64,000 bases of DNA from the NCBI GenBank assembly GCA_033857955.1, contig JAWVCW010000020.1, positions 1-64,000 on the forward strand. The letters are read 5' to 3'. The notes beneath the pieces are model-generated. The model saw only the letters and a program-made list of their open reading frames with translations, did no database searches and was not told the DNA's origin. How positions within the stretch are numbered: position 1 is the first letter of the stretch; each line of letters starts with the position of its first letter. The translations under genes were made by a program, and so were the position numbers. Shown one piece after another: positions 32,316 through 40,370 of this stretch. Origin of the DNA: Gaiellasilicea sp033857955 (GTDB taxonomy: Bacteria > Actinomycetota > Thermoleophilia > Gaiellales > Gaiellaceae).

Positions 32316-34163
32316 ATGGCGCCGCCCAGACGAGCGCGCGCTCGCTACGTGCGCCCACGCCGCAGCCCCGTCGAGCGGCCGATCAACGCCCGCATGGTGC
32401 GCGGGACGTGGTTGTTCGTGGCGCTGCCACTGCTTCTCGCAGCCTTCACCGTCGGCCGGCCCCAGCCGCTCCCCGCGCCGACGCTGCCGCCCGCATTCGA
32501 CGCGACGACCGCCGAGCAGCTCGCACGCGAGCTCGCCCGGGACTACCCGGATCGAGGGCCAGGATCGGCCGGGAGCCTCGGCGCCGCCGGCTGGGTCTCG
32601 GATCAGCTGACCCTCTACCGCCTCGAGCTGCAGACGGACCGTTTCCAGGCGCGCATCCCCGGCCGCGGGCGAGTCGAGCTCCAGAACATCGCCGCGGTCG
32701 TGCGTGGCGACTCACAGCGCGCAATCGTGATCACCGCACACCGCGACAACAACGGTGAGGGCCGCGGCGCGAACGACAACGCCTCGGGAACGGCGGCGCT
32801 GATCGAGCTGGCACGCGCGTTTGCGCCTGCGTCCGGCTCGGCGGTGCAAACACGGCCGTCGCACACGATCGTCTTCGTCTCGACAGACGGCGGCGCCTTC
32901 GGCGCCCTCGGCGCGGCCCGGTTCGCGGAGCATTCCCCCTATCGCGCGGACGCCCTGGCGGTGATTAGCCTCGACGCGATCGCCGGTTCCGGCTCACCGC
33001 GCCTGCTGATCGCCGGAGACACGGCTCGCTCGCCGGCGACCGCGCTCGTGCGCACGGCGGCGGTTCGCGTGCTCGAGCAGTCCGGCCAGGAACCGAAGCG
33101 CGCATCGGCCCTGCGCCAGTTGCTCGACCTCGGCTTTCCGTTCACGTTCGGGGAGCAGGGCCCGTTCGTCGCCCGCGGCATTCCGGCGCTGACCCTCACA
33201 ACCGTTCCGGAACGGCCCTCGGAGACCTTCGCAGACGACTCGCTCAACGCCGCGCGGCTGGGAGAGCTCGGCCGCGCCACCCAGAACCTCGTCGGGTCAC
33301 TCGACGCCGGGCTCGAGCTCGCGCAGGGGACGACGAGCTACGTCTACCTCGGCGCGCGGTTCGTGCGCGGCTGGACGATCGAGCTCGCCCTTCTGACGGC
33401 GCTGCTGCCGTTCGCGATCGGAGCGATCGATCTCTTCGCCCGCTGCAGGCGCCGGCGCGTCCGTCTCGGGCCCGCCGCACGCAGCCTGCGCAGTCGTCTC
33501 CTCTTCTGGGGCTACGCCGGGCTGCTGCTCTTCGTCGCCGCAAGGCTCGGAGCCTTCCCGAACGGCGAGCCGCGGCCTCTGCCGGCGGACCGCGGTCTCT
33601 ATCAGCCCTCACCGGTGGTGCTGGGCCTGCTCGGCATCCTGCTGCTGGTGGGCTGGCTCGTCGCCCGGGAGCGGCTGATTCCCCGCCGGCCGGCGCGCCT
33701 CGAAGAGGTAATCGCCGGCCACACCGTCGCGTTGCTCGCGCTTGGGCTCACCGCGCTGGTGGTGGTCGCAACGAACCCGTTCTCGTTGATCTATCTGCTG
33801 CCGTCGCTCTATGCCTGGCTCTGGCTGCCGCAGGCCCATGCCGCACACCCGGTCGCGCGCTTCGCCCTCCTCGCAATCGGCTTCACCGGGCCGCTGATCC
33901 TCACGCTCTCCTTCTCGACCCGCTTCGACCTCGGCCTCGAGGCGCCCTGGTACCTGCTCTCCCTCGTCGCGAACGGGTATGTCCCCTGGATCGCCGTACT
34001 CCTTGGCCTTGTCTGGCTCGCCGTCGGCGCCCAGCTGACGGCTCTCACCGCAGGCCGGTACGCTCCCTATTCCGACACCAAGCTCGGCGGGCCCCACAAG
34101 TCGTTCGGCGCTCTGTTCTCCCGCCGTGCAACGCCCGGGGATGCCGACGCGCTGGAAGGCTGA
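32316..34163 (+). CDS. M28-family metallopeptidase-like membrane protein
   Basis: Protein of 615 residues: an N-terminal helix (about 30-45), an extracellular M28 aminopeptidase-like domain (about 60-330), then six to eight membrane helices. First metal-site motif ITAHRDN and second GANDNASGTAALIEL are present. The usual EE pair of the family is replaced by STDGGAFGALGA, so one acidic ligand may be missing and activity is uncertain. The C-terminal membrane block resembles other bacterial Fxna-like or membrane-bound M28 proteins. It is divergent from the stress regulator operon, with shared promoter DNA. Confidence 0.8.
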   Translation: MAPPRRARARYVRPRRSPVERPINARMVRGTWLFVALPLLLAAFTVGRPQPLPAPTLPPAFDATTAEQLARELARDYPDRGPGSAGSLGAAGWVSDQLTLYRLELQTDRFQARIPGRGRVELQNIAAVVRGDSQRAIVITAHRDNNGEGRGANDNASGTAALIELARAFAPASGSAVQTRPSHTIVFVSTDGGAFGALGAARFAEHSPYRADALAVISLDAIAGSGSPRLLIAGDTARSPATALVRTAAVRVLEQSGQEPKRASALRQLLDLGFPFTFGEQGPFVARGIPALTLTTVPERPSETFADDSLNAARLGELGRATQNLVGSLDAGLELAQGTTSYVYLGARFVRGWTIELALLTALLPFAIGAIDLFARCRRRRVRLGPAARSLRSRLLFWGYAGLLLFVAARLGAFPNGEPRPLPADRGLYQPSPVVLGLLGILLLVGWLVARERLIPRRPARLEEVIAGHTVALLALGLTALVVVATNPFSLIYLLPSLYAWLWLPQAHAAHPVARFALLAIGFTGPLILTLSFSTRFDLGLEAPWYLLSLVANGYVPWIAVLLGLVWLAVGAQLTALTAGRYAPYSDTKLGGPHKSFGALFSRRATPGDADALEG

Positions 34164-34209
34164 CTGTTACGCTCGCCCGCCTGAGGCGGCATCGGCAGCG
34201 GGAGGCACC

Positions 34210-34425
34210 TTGCCGGACTACGAGATCTGCTTCGCACACACGGGGACGTTCGACGACGCACTGGTCGTCGGTGACGCAGTTCGCTGGGTGGGCACCGAGG
34301 TGTGGCGAGTCGAGGCGGTCGCCGGGAACCGTGCCACCGTCCGGCTCTGGCCCGACGACGAGCCCTATCCGGCGCGCATCACGAAGTACGGACCGGGGGA
34401 GTGGCCGGAGCAGGGGGAGTCCTAG
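34210..34425 (+). CDS. Small KOW/SH3-like protein, unknown function
   Basis: Protein of 71 residues starting at TTG with a clear GGAGG five bases upstream; longer in-frame starts overlap the peptidase gene. The sequence reads like a small beta barrel: GDAVRWVGTEVWRVEAVAG, then ATVRLWPDDEPYPARI. It ends WPEQGES. I do not recognise a named family. A similar pattern (GDSVTYQGRRYVLRGLDP) appears in the small gene at 46274-46426. Confidence 0.6.
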   Translation: MPDYEICFAHTGTFDDALVVGDAVRWVGTEVWRVEAVAGNRATVRLWPDDEPYPARITKYGPGEWPEQGES

Positions 34426-34454
34426 CCCGGCGGCCGGAAGCGGTCAGGCCCGGG

Positions 34455-34604
34455 CTAGCTGGTCGAGTTCGTCGTCATTCGGGCAGTCCCGCTGCGCTCA
34501 CCCCACTGCCGGAGCGCTTCACCGGCTCGGGCGAAGCCGCCGAGCCCCCGGAAGAGTCCGAGAACGACAACGTAGAGGATCAGAATGACGATCCAGTCTC
34601 GCAT
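34455..34604 (-). CDS. Tiny single-pass membrane protein (49 residues)
   Basis: An ATG preceded by AAAGGAGG at ideal distance opens a frame of 49 codons ending in TAG. The product begins MRDWIVILILYVVVLGLF, a single membrane helix, followed by a glycine-rich turn and a basic amphipathic tail. The strong ribosome site and clean topology support a real gene. It converges with the small KOW-like gene and lies just downstream of moeA (24-base gap), so it may be transcribed with it. No family recognised. Confidence 0.65.
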   Translation of the reverse strand: MRDWIVILILYVVVLGLFRGLGGFARAGEALRQWGERSGTARMTTNSTS

Positions 34605-34628
34605 CGTGCCTCCTTTGGCTCCTCGAGC

Positions 34629-35822
34629 CTAGCTCAGCCGGAGATAGCGGGCGGCCTCGCCCGCTGCGAGCTCACCCTCGCCGGCGGGCACGAGCACGAG
34701 GGCGTCCGCTCCGGCGGCGCGCGCGATCATGTGCGACTCCTGGCCGGTCACCGGGTCGAGCACGAACTCGTCGCCGTCACGGGCCCTGCGCGCGCGCACG
34801 AGCTCGTCCCGCGTGGCGTTTCGCCGCACCGAGGCCGCGAGACGGGCGGTTTCGTAGACCGGACCCGGACTCGGATCTCCCTGGAGCGCCCGCAACACCG
34901 GCCGGACGAAGAGCTCGACTGCGACGAGCGCCGAGACGGGGTTGCCCGGCAGACCGAAGACGAGGGTTGAGCCGCGCGTGGCGAACGCAATCGGTTTGCC
35001 GGGCCGGACGGCGACCCCCCAGAAGTCCTCCTCGGCGCCGAGTTCGGCCAGGATCCGGCGGACGAGATCGTGCGGTCCGACCGACACGCCGCCGGAGCTG
35101 ACGAGGACATCGGCCTCGAGCCCCCACTCCAGTGCGCGGCGGTGCTCCTCCTCGTCGTCGGCGACCGGGCCGATCCGATCGACCCGAGCGCCGGCGGCCT
35201 CGAAGGCTGCCACGAGCATCGGGCCGTTCGACTCGTAGATCTGACCCGGGTCGAGCGGCTCTCCCGGCGGGCGCAGCTCCGTGCCCGTGCTCAACACCAC
35301 AACCCTCGGTCGCCTGGCGCACGAGACCTCCGCGATCCCTGCGGCGGCAAGCGCCCCGACCTGCGCGGCGCCGAGCACGGTCCCGGCAGCGAGTAGTGCG
35401 TCTCCGGCGCGCACGTCTCCTCCGATCGGCCGTATGTGCGCTCCCGTCGCAACCGCCTCGGGTACGTGCACGCGGTTGTCTATCGCGACAACGTTTTCGA
35501 TCGGGACAACGGCGTCGGCTCCTTCCGGAACCGTGCCGCCGGTAGAGATCTCCATCGCCTCGCCAGCTTCGAGCGGCCGCTCGGCGGGCAGCCCGGCGGC
35601 GATCCGGAAGACGATCGGCAATTCTCCCGGGACGTCCGCCGCCCTGATCGCAAAACCGTCCATTGCGGAGCTCGGAAACGGCGGCAAGTCGATGAGCGAC
35701 GCGACGTCCTGCGCGAGAACGCGGCCCGCGGCCTCGGCCAGCGGAACAGGCTCGGGCTCGAGCGGCCGGGCCCGCGCCAGGACACGCGCGAGCGCTTCCT
35801 CGATCGACAGCAACGGGGGCAT
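34629..35822 (-). CDS. moeA: Molybdopterin molybdenumtransferase
   Basis: Inserts molybdenum into adenylated molybdopterin. It has 397 residues. Signatures: DLPPFPSSAMDGFAIRAAD, STGGTVPEGADAVVPIE, the nucleotide motif VVVLSTGTELRPPGE, VSSGGVSVGPHDL and FGLPGNPVSALVA. The ATG at 35822 is preferred because a TAGCGT box lies nine bases before it; an ATG at 35831 adds three residues and would overlap that box. It diverges from the glycosyltransferase gene. Confidence 0.95.
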   Translation of the reverse strand: MPPLLSIEEALARVLARARPLEPEPVPLAEAAGRVLAQDVASLIDLPPFPSSAMDGFAIRAADVPGELPIVFRIAAGLPAERPLEAGEAMEISTGGTVPEGADAVVPIENVVAIDNRVHVPEAVATGAHIRPIGGDVRAGDALLAAGTVLGAAQVGALAAAGIAEVSCARRPRVVVLSTGTELRPPGEPLDPGQIYESNGPMLVAAFEAAGARVDRIGPVADDEEEHRRALEWGLEADVLVSSGGVSVGPHDLVRRILAELGAEEDFWGVAVRPGKPIAFATRGSTLVFGLPGNPVSALVAVELFVRPVLRALQGDPSPGPVYETARLAASVRRNATRDELVRARRARDGDEFVLDPVTGQESHMIARAAGADALVLVPAGEGELAAGEAARYLRLS

Positions 35823-35830
35823 CGGGCACA

Positions 35831-35837
35831 TACGCTA
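35831..35837. promoter_or_regulatory. Palindromic -10 serving both moeA and the glycosyltransferase gene
   Basis: The heptamer TACGCTA reads TACGCT on the plus strand, seven bases before the GTG at 35844, and TAGCGT on the minus strand, nine bases before the moeA ATG. With only 21 bases between the two start codons, one melted region could serve divergent leaderless transcripts. Confidence 0.5.
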
Positions 35838-35843
35838 ACGGGC

Positions 35844-36782
35844 GTGATCTCGGTGATCGTTCCGGTACACGACGAAGAGCGCAGCGTCGCCCTCCTGCAC
35901 GACGAGCTCACGTCGGCGCTCGGGCAGCTCGACGAGCCCTGGGAGGCCGTCTTCGTCGACGACGGCTCCACGGACGGAACCTTTGCTGCGCTGACGCGCC
36001 TGCATGCGGCACACGAGAACGTGCGCGTCGTTCGGCTTCGCCGCAACTTCGGCAAGGCGGCCGCGCTACAGGCGGGCTTCGAGGAGGCGCAGGGCGACAT
36101 CGTCGTCACGATCGACGGCGATCTCCAGGACGACCCGGCCGAGATCCCGCGCCTGCTCGCAAAGCTCGAGGAGGGATTCGACCTCGTCTCCGGCTGGAAG
36201 ACGAAGCGCCGCGATCCGCTGACCCGGCGCATTCCGTCGCGAATCTTCAACGGCGTGACGGGGCGTCTCTCGGGCGTCCGCTTGCACGATCTGAACTGCG
36301 GACTGAAGGCCTTCCGCGCGGAGGTCGTGAGGGGCATGCCCGTCTACGGCGAGCTCCATCGCTTCATCCCGGTGCTCGCGCACTACCGTGGGTTTCGCGT
36401 CGCAGAGCTGCCGGTGAACCACAGGCCACGCGAGCACGGCCGCTCGCGGTACGGCATGGAGCGGTACGTGCGCGGCTTCCTCGACCTGCTGACGGTGACC
36501 TTCATGGGCCGCTACCGGCACCGGCCGCTGCATCTCTTCGGCGGGCTCGGACTGCTGCTCGGCGCCGTCGGCACGATCGTCCTCCTCTACCTCACGGCGC
36601 TCAAGCTGACGGGCGAGGCGATCGGCCACCGCCCGCTGCTGACGCTCGGCGTCCTGCTCGTCGTGGTCGGCGTGCAGCTCCTCTCACTCGGGCTCGTCAG
36701 CGAGCTGATCGCCAGCCACCACGAGGAGCGCACCGGCGGCGGCCGGACGACCGAGCTGCACGTGGACGAGATCCTGCGCTGA
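35844..36782 (+). CDS. Polyprenyl-phosphate glycosyltransferase (GT2, GtrB/DPM1-like)
   Basis: Transfers a sugar to a lipid-phosphate carrier in family members. It has 312 residues. The GT-A fold starts ISVIVPVHDEERSV, has VDDGSTDGTF and the metal/nucleotide motif DGDLQDDP, and LNCGLKAFR; the C-terminus has two membrane helices (about 225-290). It is leaderless, with the GTG seven bases after TACGCT. It forms a three-gene operon with a GT4-like enzyme and a DUF2079 membrane protein, which suggests envelope polysaccharide or glycolipid work. Confidence 0.9.
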   Translation: MISVIVPVHDEERSVALLHDELTSALGQLDEPWEAVFVDDGSTDGTFAALTRLHAAHENVRVVRLRRNFGKAAALQAGFEEAQGDIVVTIDGDLQDDPAEIPRLLAKLEEGFDLVSGWKTKRRDPLTRRIPSRIFNGVTGRLSGVRLHDLNCGLKAFRAEVVRGMPVYGELHRFIPVLAHYRGFRVAELPVNHRPREHGRSRYGMERYVRGFLDLLTVTFMGRYRHRPLHLFGGLGLLLGAVGTIVLLYLTALKLTGEAIGHRPLLTLGVLLVVVGVQLLSLGLVSELIASHHEERTGGGRTTELHVDEILR

Positions 36783-36784
36783 GC

Positions 36785-37858
36785 TTGAGGGTTCTCTACT
36801 TCGGCACGTATGAGCGCGACTACCCGCGGAACGCGCAGGTGATCTCGTGCCTTCGCGGCGCCGGGGTCGACGTCGTCGAGTGGCACGCGAGCGTGTGGGA
36901 GCGCCAACGGCACAATTGGTCGCTCGGGATCGAGGCCGCGGCGCGACTCGGGCTCGCCGAGGCGCGGCTTCTGCGCGACAGACGCCGTGAGGTCTTCGAC
37001 GCGATGATCGTGGGCTATCCCGGCCACTTCGATCTGCCCGCCGCCAAGCGCGTCGCACGCGGCAGGCCGGTGATCTTCAACCCGCTCGTGTCCCTCCACG
37101 AGACGCTCGTCGAGGATCGCCGCCGCTTCGCACCCGAGTCGGCCGCGGCCCGCGTGCTGCGCCGCGTCGACCGGATCGCGCTCCGGCACGCGGACCTCGT
37201 CGTCGCAGACACGGAGCAGAACGCGCGACATCTCGCCGGGCTCGCAGACCTGCCCCGCGAACGCCTGGCAGTCTGCTTCGTCGGCGCCGAGGAGCGGCTC
37301 TTTCAACCCGGCTGGCAGCCGCCGGGACGCTTCCACGCACTCTTCGTCGGCAAGCTGATCCCGCTGCACGGGCTCGAGACGATCCTCGCGGCTGCGCGGC
37401 TTGCTCCCGAGATCCCCTTCCGAATCGTCGGCAATGGTCAGCTCGACGCGCTCCTGCTCCAACGGCCGCCGAACGTCGAATGGGTCGAGTGGATGGACTA
37501 CGAGCGGCTGCCGGAGGAGATCCAGCGCGCGGGCTGCGCGCTCGGAGTCTTCGGAACCTCGGCCAAGGCAAGCCGTGTCATCCCGAACAAGGCCTTCCAG
37601 GCGCTCGCGTGCGGAACACCTCTCGTCACCGCCGACACACCGGCCGCGCGCGAGCTACTCCGAGACGGCGAGAGCGCGCTGCTCGTGCCGCCGGGCGATC
37701 CCGAGGCTCTGGTCGCGGCCGTGAGGCGCCTCGCAGGCGAGCCGGAGCTCGCGCTGACCATCGGCGCGGGCGGCCTCGCCGCCTACCGTGCGCAGGCGAG
37801 CGAGCGGGTGCTCGGCGAGCGGTGGCGTGGCGTCGTCGAACGCCTCGCCGGCCGTTGA
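36785..37858 (+). CDS. GT4-family glycosyltransferase
   Basis: GT-B glycosyltransferase of 357 residues, cytoplasmic. The C-terminal nucleotide-sugar domain shows ALFVGKLIPLHGLETIL, IVGNGQLDALL, and the acidic region VFGTSAKASRVIPNKAFQALACGTPLVT with LLVPPGDPEAL. The start is a TTG two bases after the previous stop. It overlaps the next gene (TGATG). The N-terminal domain ends with DLVVADTEQNARHL. Donor and acceptor are not predictable. Confidence 0.88.
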   Translation: MRVLYFGTYERDYPRNAQVISCLRGAGVDVVEWHASVWERQRHNWSLGIEAAARLGLAEARLLRDRRREVFDAMIVGYPGHFDLPAAKRVARGRPVIFNPLVSLHETLVEDRRRFAPESAAARVLRRVDRIALRHADLVVADTEQNARHLAGLADLPRERLAVCFVGAEERLFQPGWQPPGRFHALFVGKLIPLHGLETILAAARLAPEIPFRIVGNGQLDALLLQRPPNVEWVEWMDYERLPEEIQRAGCALGVFGTSAKASRVIPNKAFQALACGTPLVTADTPAARELLRDGESALLVPPGDPEALVAAVRRLAGEPELALTIGAGGLAAYRAQASERVLGERWRGVVERLAGR

Positions 37859-39150
37859 TGCCCGTCGCCGCCGTCTGGCTCGCAGCGGCCGCCTTTGCGG
37901 GCGTCTTCGGCACGGCGGCCGTCCTTCGGCACCGCGCGTTCGAGAGCGGGCGCTTCGACCTCGGGAACATGACGCAGGCCGTCTGGTCGACTGCGAACGG
38001 CGACTTCCTCTCCGTCACCGACGTCCACGGAGAGCAGATCTCCCGGCTCGGCTCGCACTTCGATCCGATCCTGGCCGCGCTCGCACCACTCTGGTGGCTG
38101 TGGCCGGATCCCGAGTTGCTGCTCGTCGTGCAGGCGATCGCCGTTGCCGCAGGCGCGATCCCGATCTACTGGCTCGCCCGCAAGCACCTGGACTCGGATG
38201 CGCCGGCCGCTGCGCTCGCCATTGCCTATCTGCTCTACCCGCCGGTGCAGTGGCTGACTCTCAGCGACTTCCATCCGGTGGCGCTCGCGTGCCCGCTGCT
38301 GCTGTACGCCTGGTGGCATCTCGACGAGAGACACCTCTGGTCCTTCGCTCTACTGGCCGCGGCGGCGATCGCGGCGAAGGAGCACGTCGGCCTCGCCGTC
38401 GCTGCGATGGGCGTCTGGTACGCCGTCCGGTACCGTTCACCGCGCAGGGGCGTCGCGATCGCCGTCCTGGGGGGCGCCGCAGCGCTGCTCGCAACGCTCG
38501 TCATCGTGCCTCACTTCGCGCCTGCTGGATCGTCGGCGTTCGAGAGCCGGTACGACTCGCCCTCGCTCGACGGCCGCGACCTCAGCTACCTCGCCGCGCT
38601 GCTGTTCCCGCTCGCGTTCCTGCCGCTCGCCGCACCGCTCGCGGCACTGGCCGCCGCGCCGGAGATCGGACTCAACCTGCTCTCTTCGACGCTCACGCAG
38701 ACGTCGGTGAAGACGCACTACGCCGCTGTGGCAGTGCCCGCGCTCTTTGCCGCGACGATCTTCGGCGCGGCCCGGCTGGGGCCTCGGCTCGCCTACTTCG
38801 CCGTCGCGATGGCGCTCGCCGGGATGCTCCTGCTCGGCCCGCTGGGTCGTGTCAACCTCGCTGCCGACGAACGCGACGCAGCGGCACGGCGCGCGCTCGC
38901 GGTCGTCCCCGCCGGCGTGCCCGTCAGCGCGACGAACACCCTGGGCGCGCACCTCTCCGACCGGCGGCGGATCTTCAGCTTCCCGCTCCTGCGCGAAGCG
39001 AGGTGGGTCGTCGTCGACGAGCAGCGACTCACGTTCCTCGACAGCCTGAAGCCCGGGCGCTCGAAGGCCGCGCTGGCGAAGCTCCGGCGCGACCCGGGCT
39101 GGCGGCCTGTGTTCGTCCAGGACGGCGTACTCGTCTTCAGGCACCGCTAG
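37858..39150 (+). CDS. DUF2079 membrane protein
   Basis: Polytopic membrane protein of 430 residues with about ten helices. The N-terminal GRFDLGNMTQAVW, HFDPILAALAPLW and LSDFHPVALACPLLLYAW stretches are those of the DUF2079 family, whose overall design resembles GT-C glycosyltransferases (acidic residues in the first outer loop, DLGNM). A soluble C-terminal domain ends ... GVLVFRHR. It is probably a lipid-linked sugar transferase, working with the two upstream glycosyltransferases (inference). The stop shares CTAG with the convergent gene. Confidence 0.85.
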   Translation: MPVAAVWLAAAAFAGVFGTAAVLRHRAFESGRFDLGNMTQAVWSTANGDFLSVTDVHGEQISRLGSHFDPILAALAPLWWLWPDPELLLVVQAIAVAAGAIPIYWLARKHLDSDAPAAALAIAYLLYPPVQWLTLSDFHPVALACPLLLYAWWHLDERHLWSFALLAAAAIAAKEHVGLAVAAMGVWYAVRYRSPRRGVAIAVLGGAAALLATLVIVPHFAPAGSSAFESRYDSPSLDGRDLSYLAALLFPLAFLPLAAPLAALAAAPEIGLNLLSSTLTQTSVKTHYAAVAVPALFAATIFGAARLGPRLAYFAVAMALAGMLLLGPLGRVNLAADERDAAARRALAVVPAGVPVSATNTLGAHLSDRRRIFSFPLLREARWVVVDEQRLTFLDSLKPGRSKAALAKLRRDPGWRPVFVQDGVLVFRHR

Positions 39151-40370
39151 AGCGGGATGGTCTGCGGCAGCAGGTAGGCGCAGAACCCGAGCGCGAGCAG
39201 CTGCGCGCGACGATCCTCCTCGGCGGCCGCAAGGGGCAGCGCCCAGATTGCGTACCAGGGCGTGAGGTAGGGCGTGGTCGCGAGCAACAGGCAACCTGCC
39301 AGCCCCAAGCGCGTGCGTCCGCGCCACGCCTCGCGCACGAGCCAGGCGAGGCCGGCCGCAAGCGCCGCTACCGCGAGGCCGAGCGCGACCGCATGGGGGA
39401 CGCCGAGCTGTTCGAGCCGGTGCGGCAGCGCATAGCTCGTCTGGCTCTCGGCGTTCCGGGCGAGCGGGCCGATCGCCCGCAGCCAGTCGAAGCCGTAGCG
39501 CCACGTGGCGAGCGCGAGCACGAGGATCGCGGCGGCGGCGAAGCCCGCGTGGCTGACCCGCCGGCGGGCAGTTCGCGCCTCGATGACGCGGAGCGCGAAG
39601 AAGACGAGCGGAATCCACTTGATCAGGACGGCAACCGCCCAGGCCGCGCCGGCGAGTCCCCTGCGGCCGGTGGCAGCGAGCACGAGCGCACCGAGCGTGA
39701 GCGCCACGAACAGCGAGTCGTTGTGGCCGCCGCCTGCGAAGTGGATCGCGAGGAGAGGGTTCCAGCCGACGAGTGCCGCGGCGTACGGGCGGTCTCGCGC
39801 GAGCCTCGCTGCGAGCATGACGCAGGCGAGAACCGCGAGCGCAGCCAGCGTCTTGAAGATCCACGCGGCCGCTGCACTCGACGAGCCGGAGACGAGCGCG
39901 ACGACCTCCGTCAGGAGCGTGAAGGCCGGCCCGTACACCGACGTCGTCTCGCGCCAAGCCGCCCCGGCGTCGTCATACGCCGGGTCGTCGGGAAACTCGC
40001 TCGGTGTGTCGACGTAGGGATTGCCGTCGTGCACAGCCGCGATCCGGCCGTACTCCCAGTAGGCCCAGGCGTCGGTCGAGAGGAGCAGCGGCCCGGCAAG
40101 GGGGAGCAGCTGGATCACGACCGCCGCGACGAGCACTGCGCGGAGCACCGGGGGTCTGCGCCGTGCGAGCAGCAGAGCGCCGAGGTAGGTCGCGAACGCT
40201 GTGACAAGCAGTGCGAGGAAGAGAATCCCAAGCCGGCCACCGTCCGCCCGGCCCGCGTCGGCGGGGACGATCGGAGCTCTCTCGACCCACGCGCACGCGA
40301 CGCAGCCTGCGACGAGCAGGGCGACGGCGGCCGCTGCGAGCAGGGCCCCGCGTGGCCGTCGCCCGGTCAG
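39147..40370 (-). CDS. Polytopic GT87/DUF2029-like glycosyltransferase, probable CTG start
   Basis: Membrane protein of 407 residues with about ten helices. The first loop after helix 3 has STDAWAYWEYGRIA and a GNPYVDTPSEF stretch, and later LLAIHFAGGGHNDSLF and VAVLIKWIPLVFF, all typical of actinobacterial mannosyltransferases of the GT-C fold. The frame has no ATG, GTG or TTG for more than 260 bases upstream of helix 1. A CTG at 40370 overlaps the stop of the penicillin-binding protein as CTGA, mirroring the ATGA/GTGA junctions around it, so I use it as start. Confidence 0.8.
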   Translation of the reverse strand: MTGRRPRGALLAAAAVALLVAGCVACAWVERAPIVPADAGRADGGRLGILFLALLVTAFATYLGALLLARRRPPVLRAVLVAAVVIQLLPLAGPLLLSTDAWAYWEYGRIAAVHDGNPYVDTPSEFPDDPAYDDAGAAWRETTSVYGPAFTLLTEVVALVSGSSSAAAAWIFKTLAALAVLACVMLAARLARDRPYAAALVGWNPLLAIHFAGGGHNDSLFVALTLGALVLAATGRRGLAGAAWAVAVLIKWIPLVFFALRVIEARTARRRVSHAGFAAAAILVLALATWRYGFDWLRAIGPLARNAESQTSYALPHRLEQLGVPHAVALGLAVAALAAGLAWLVREAWRGRTRLGLAGCLLLATTPYLTPWYAIWALPLAAAEEDRRAQLLALGFCAYLLPQTIPL

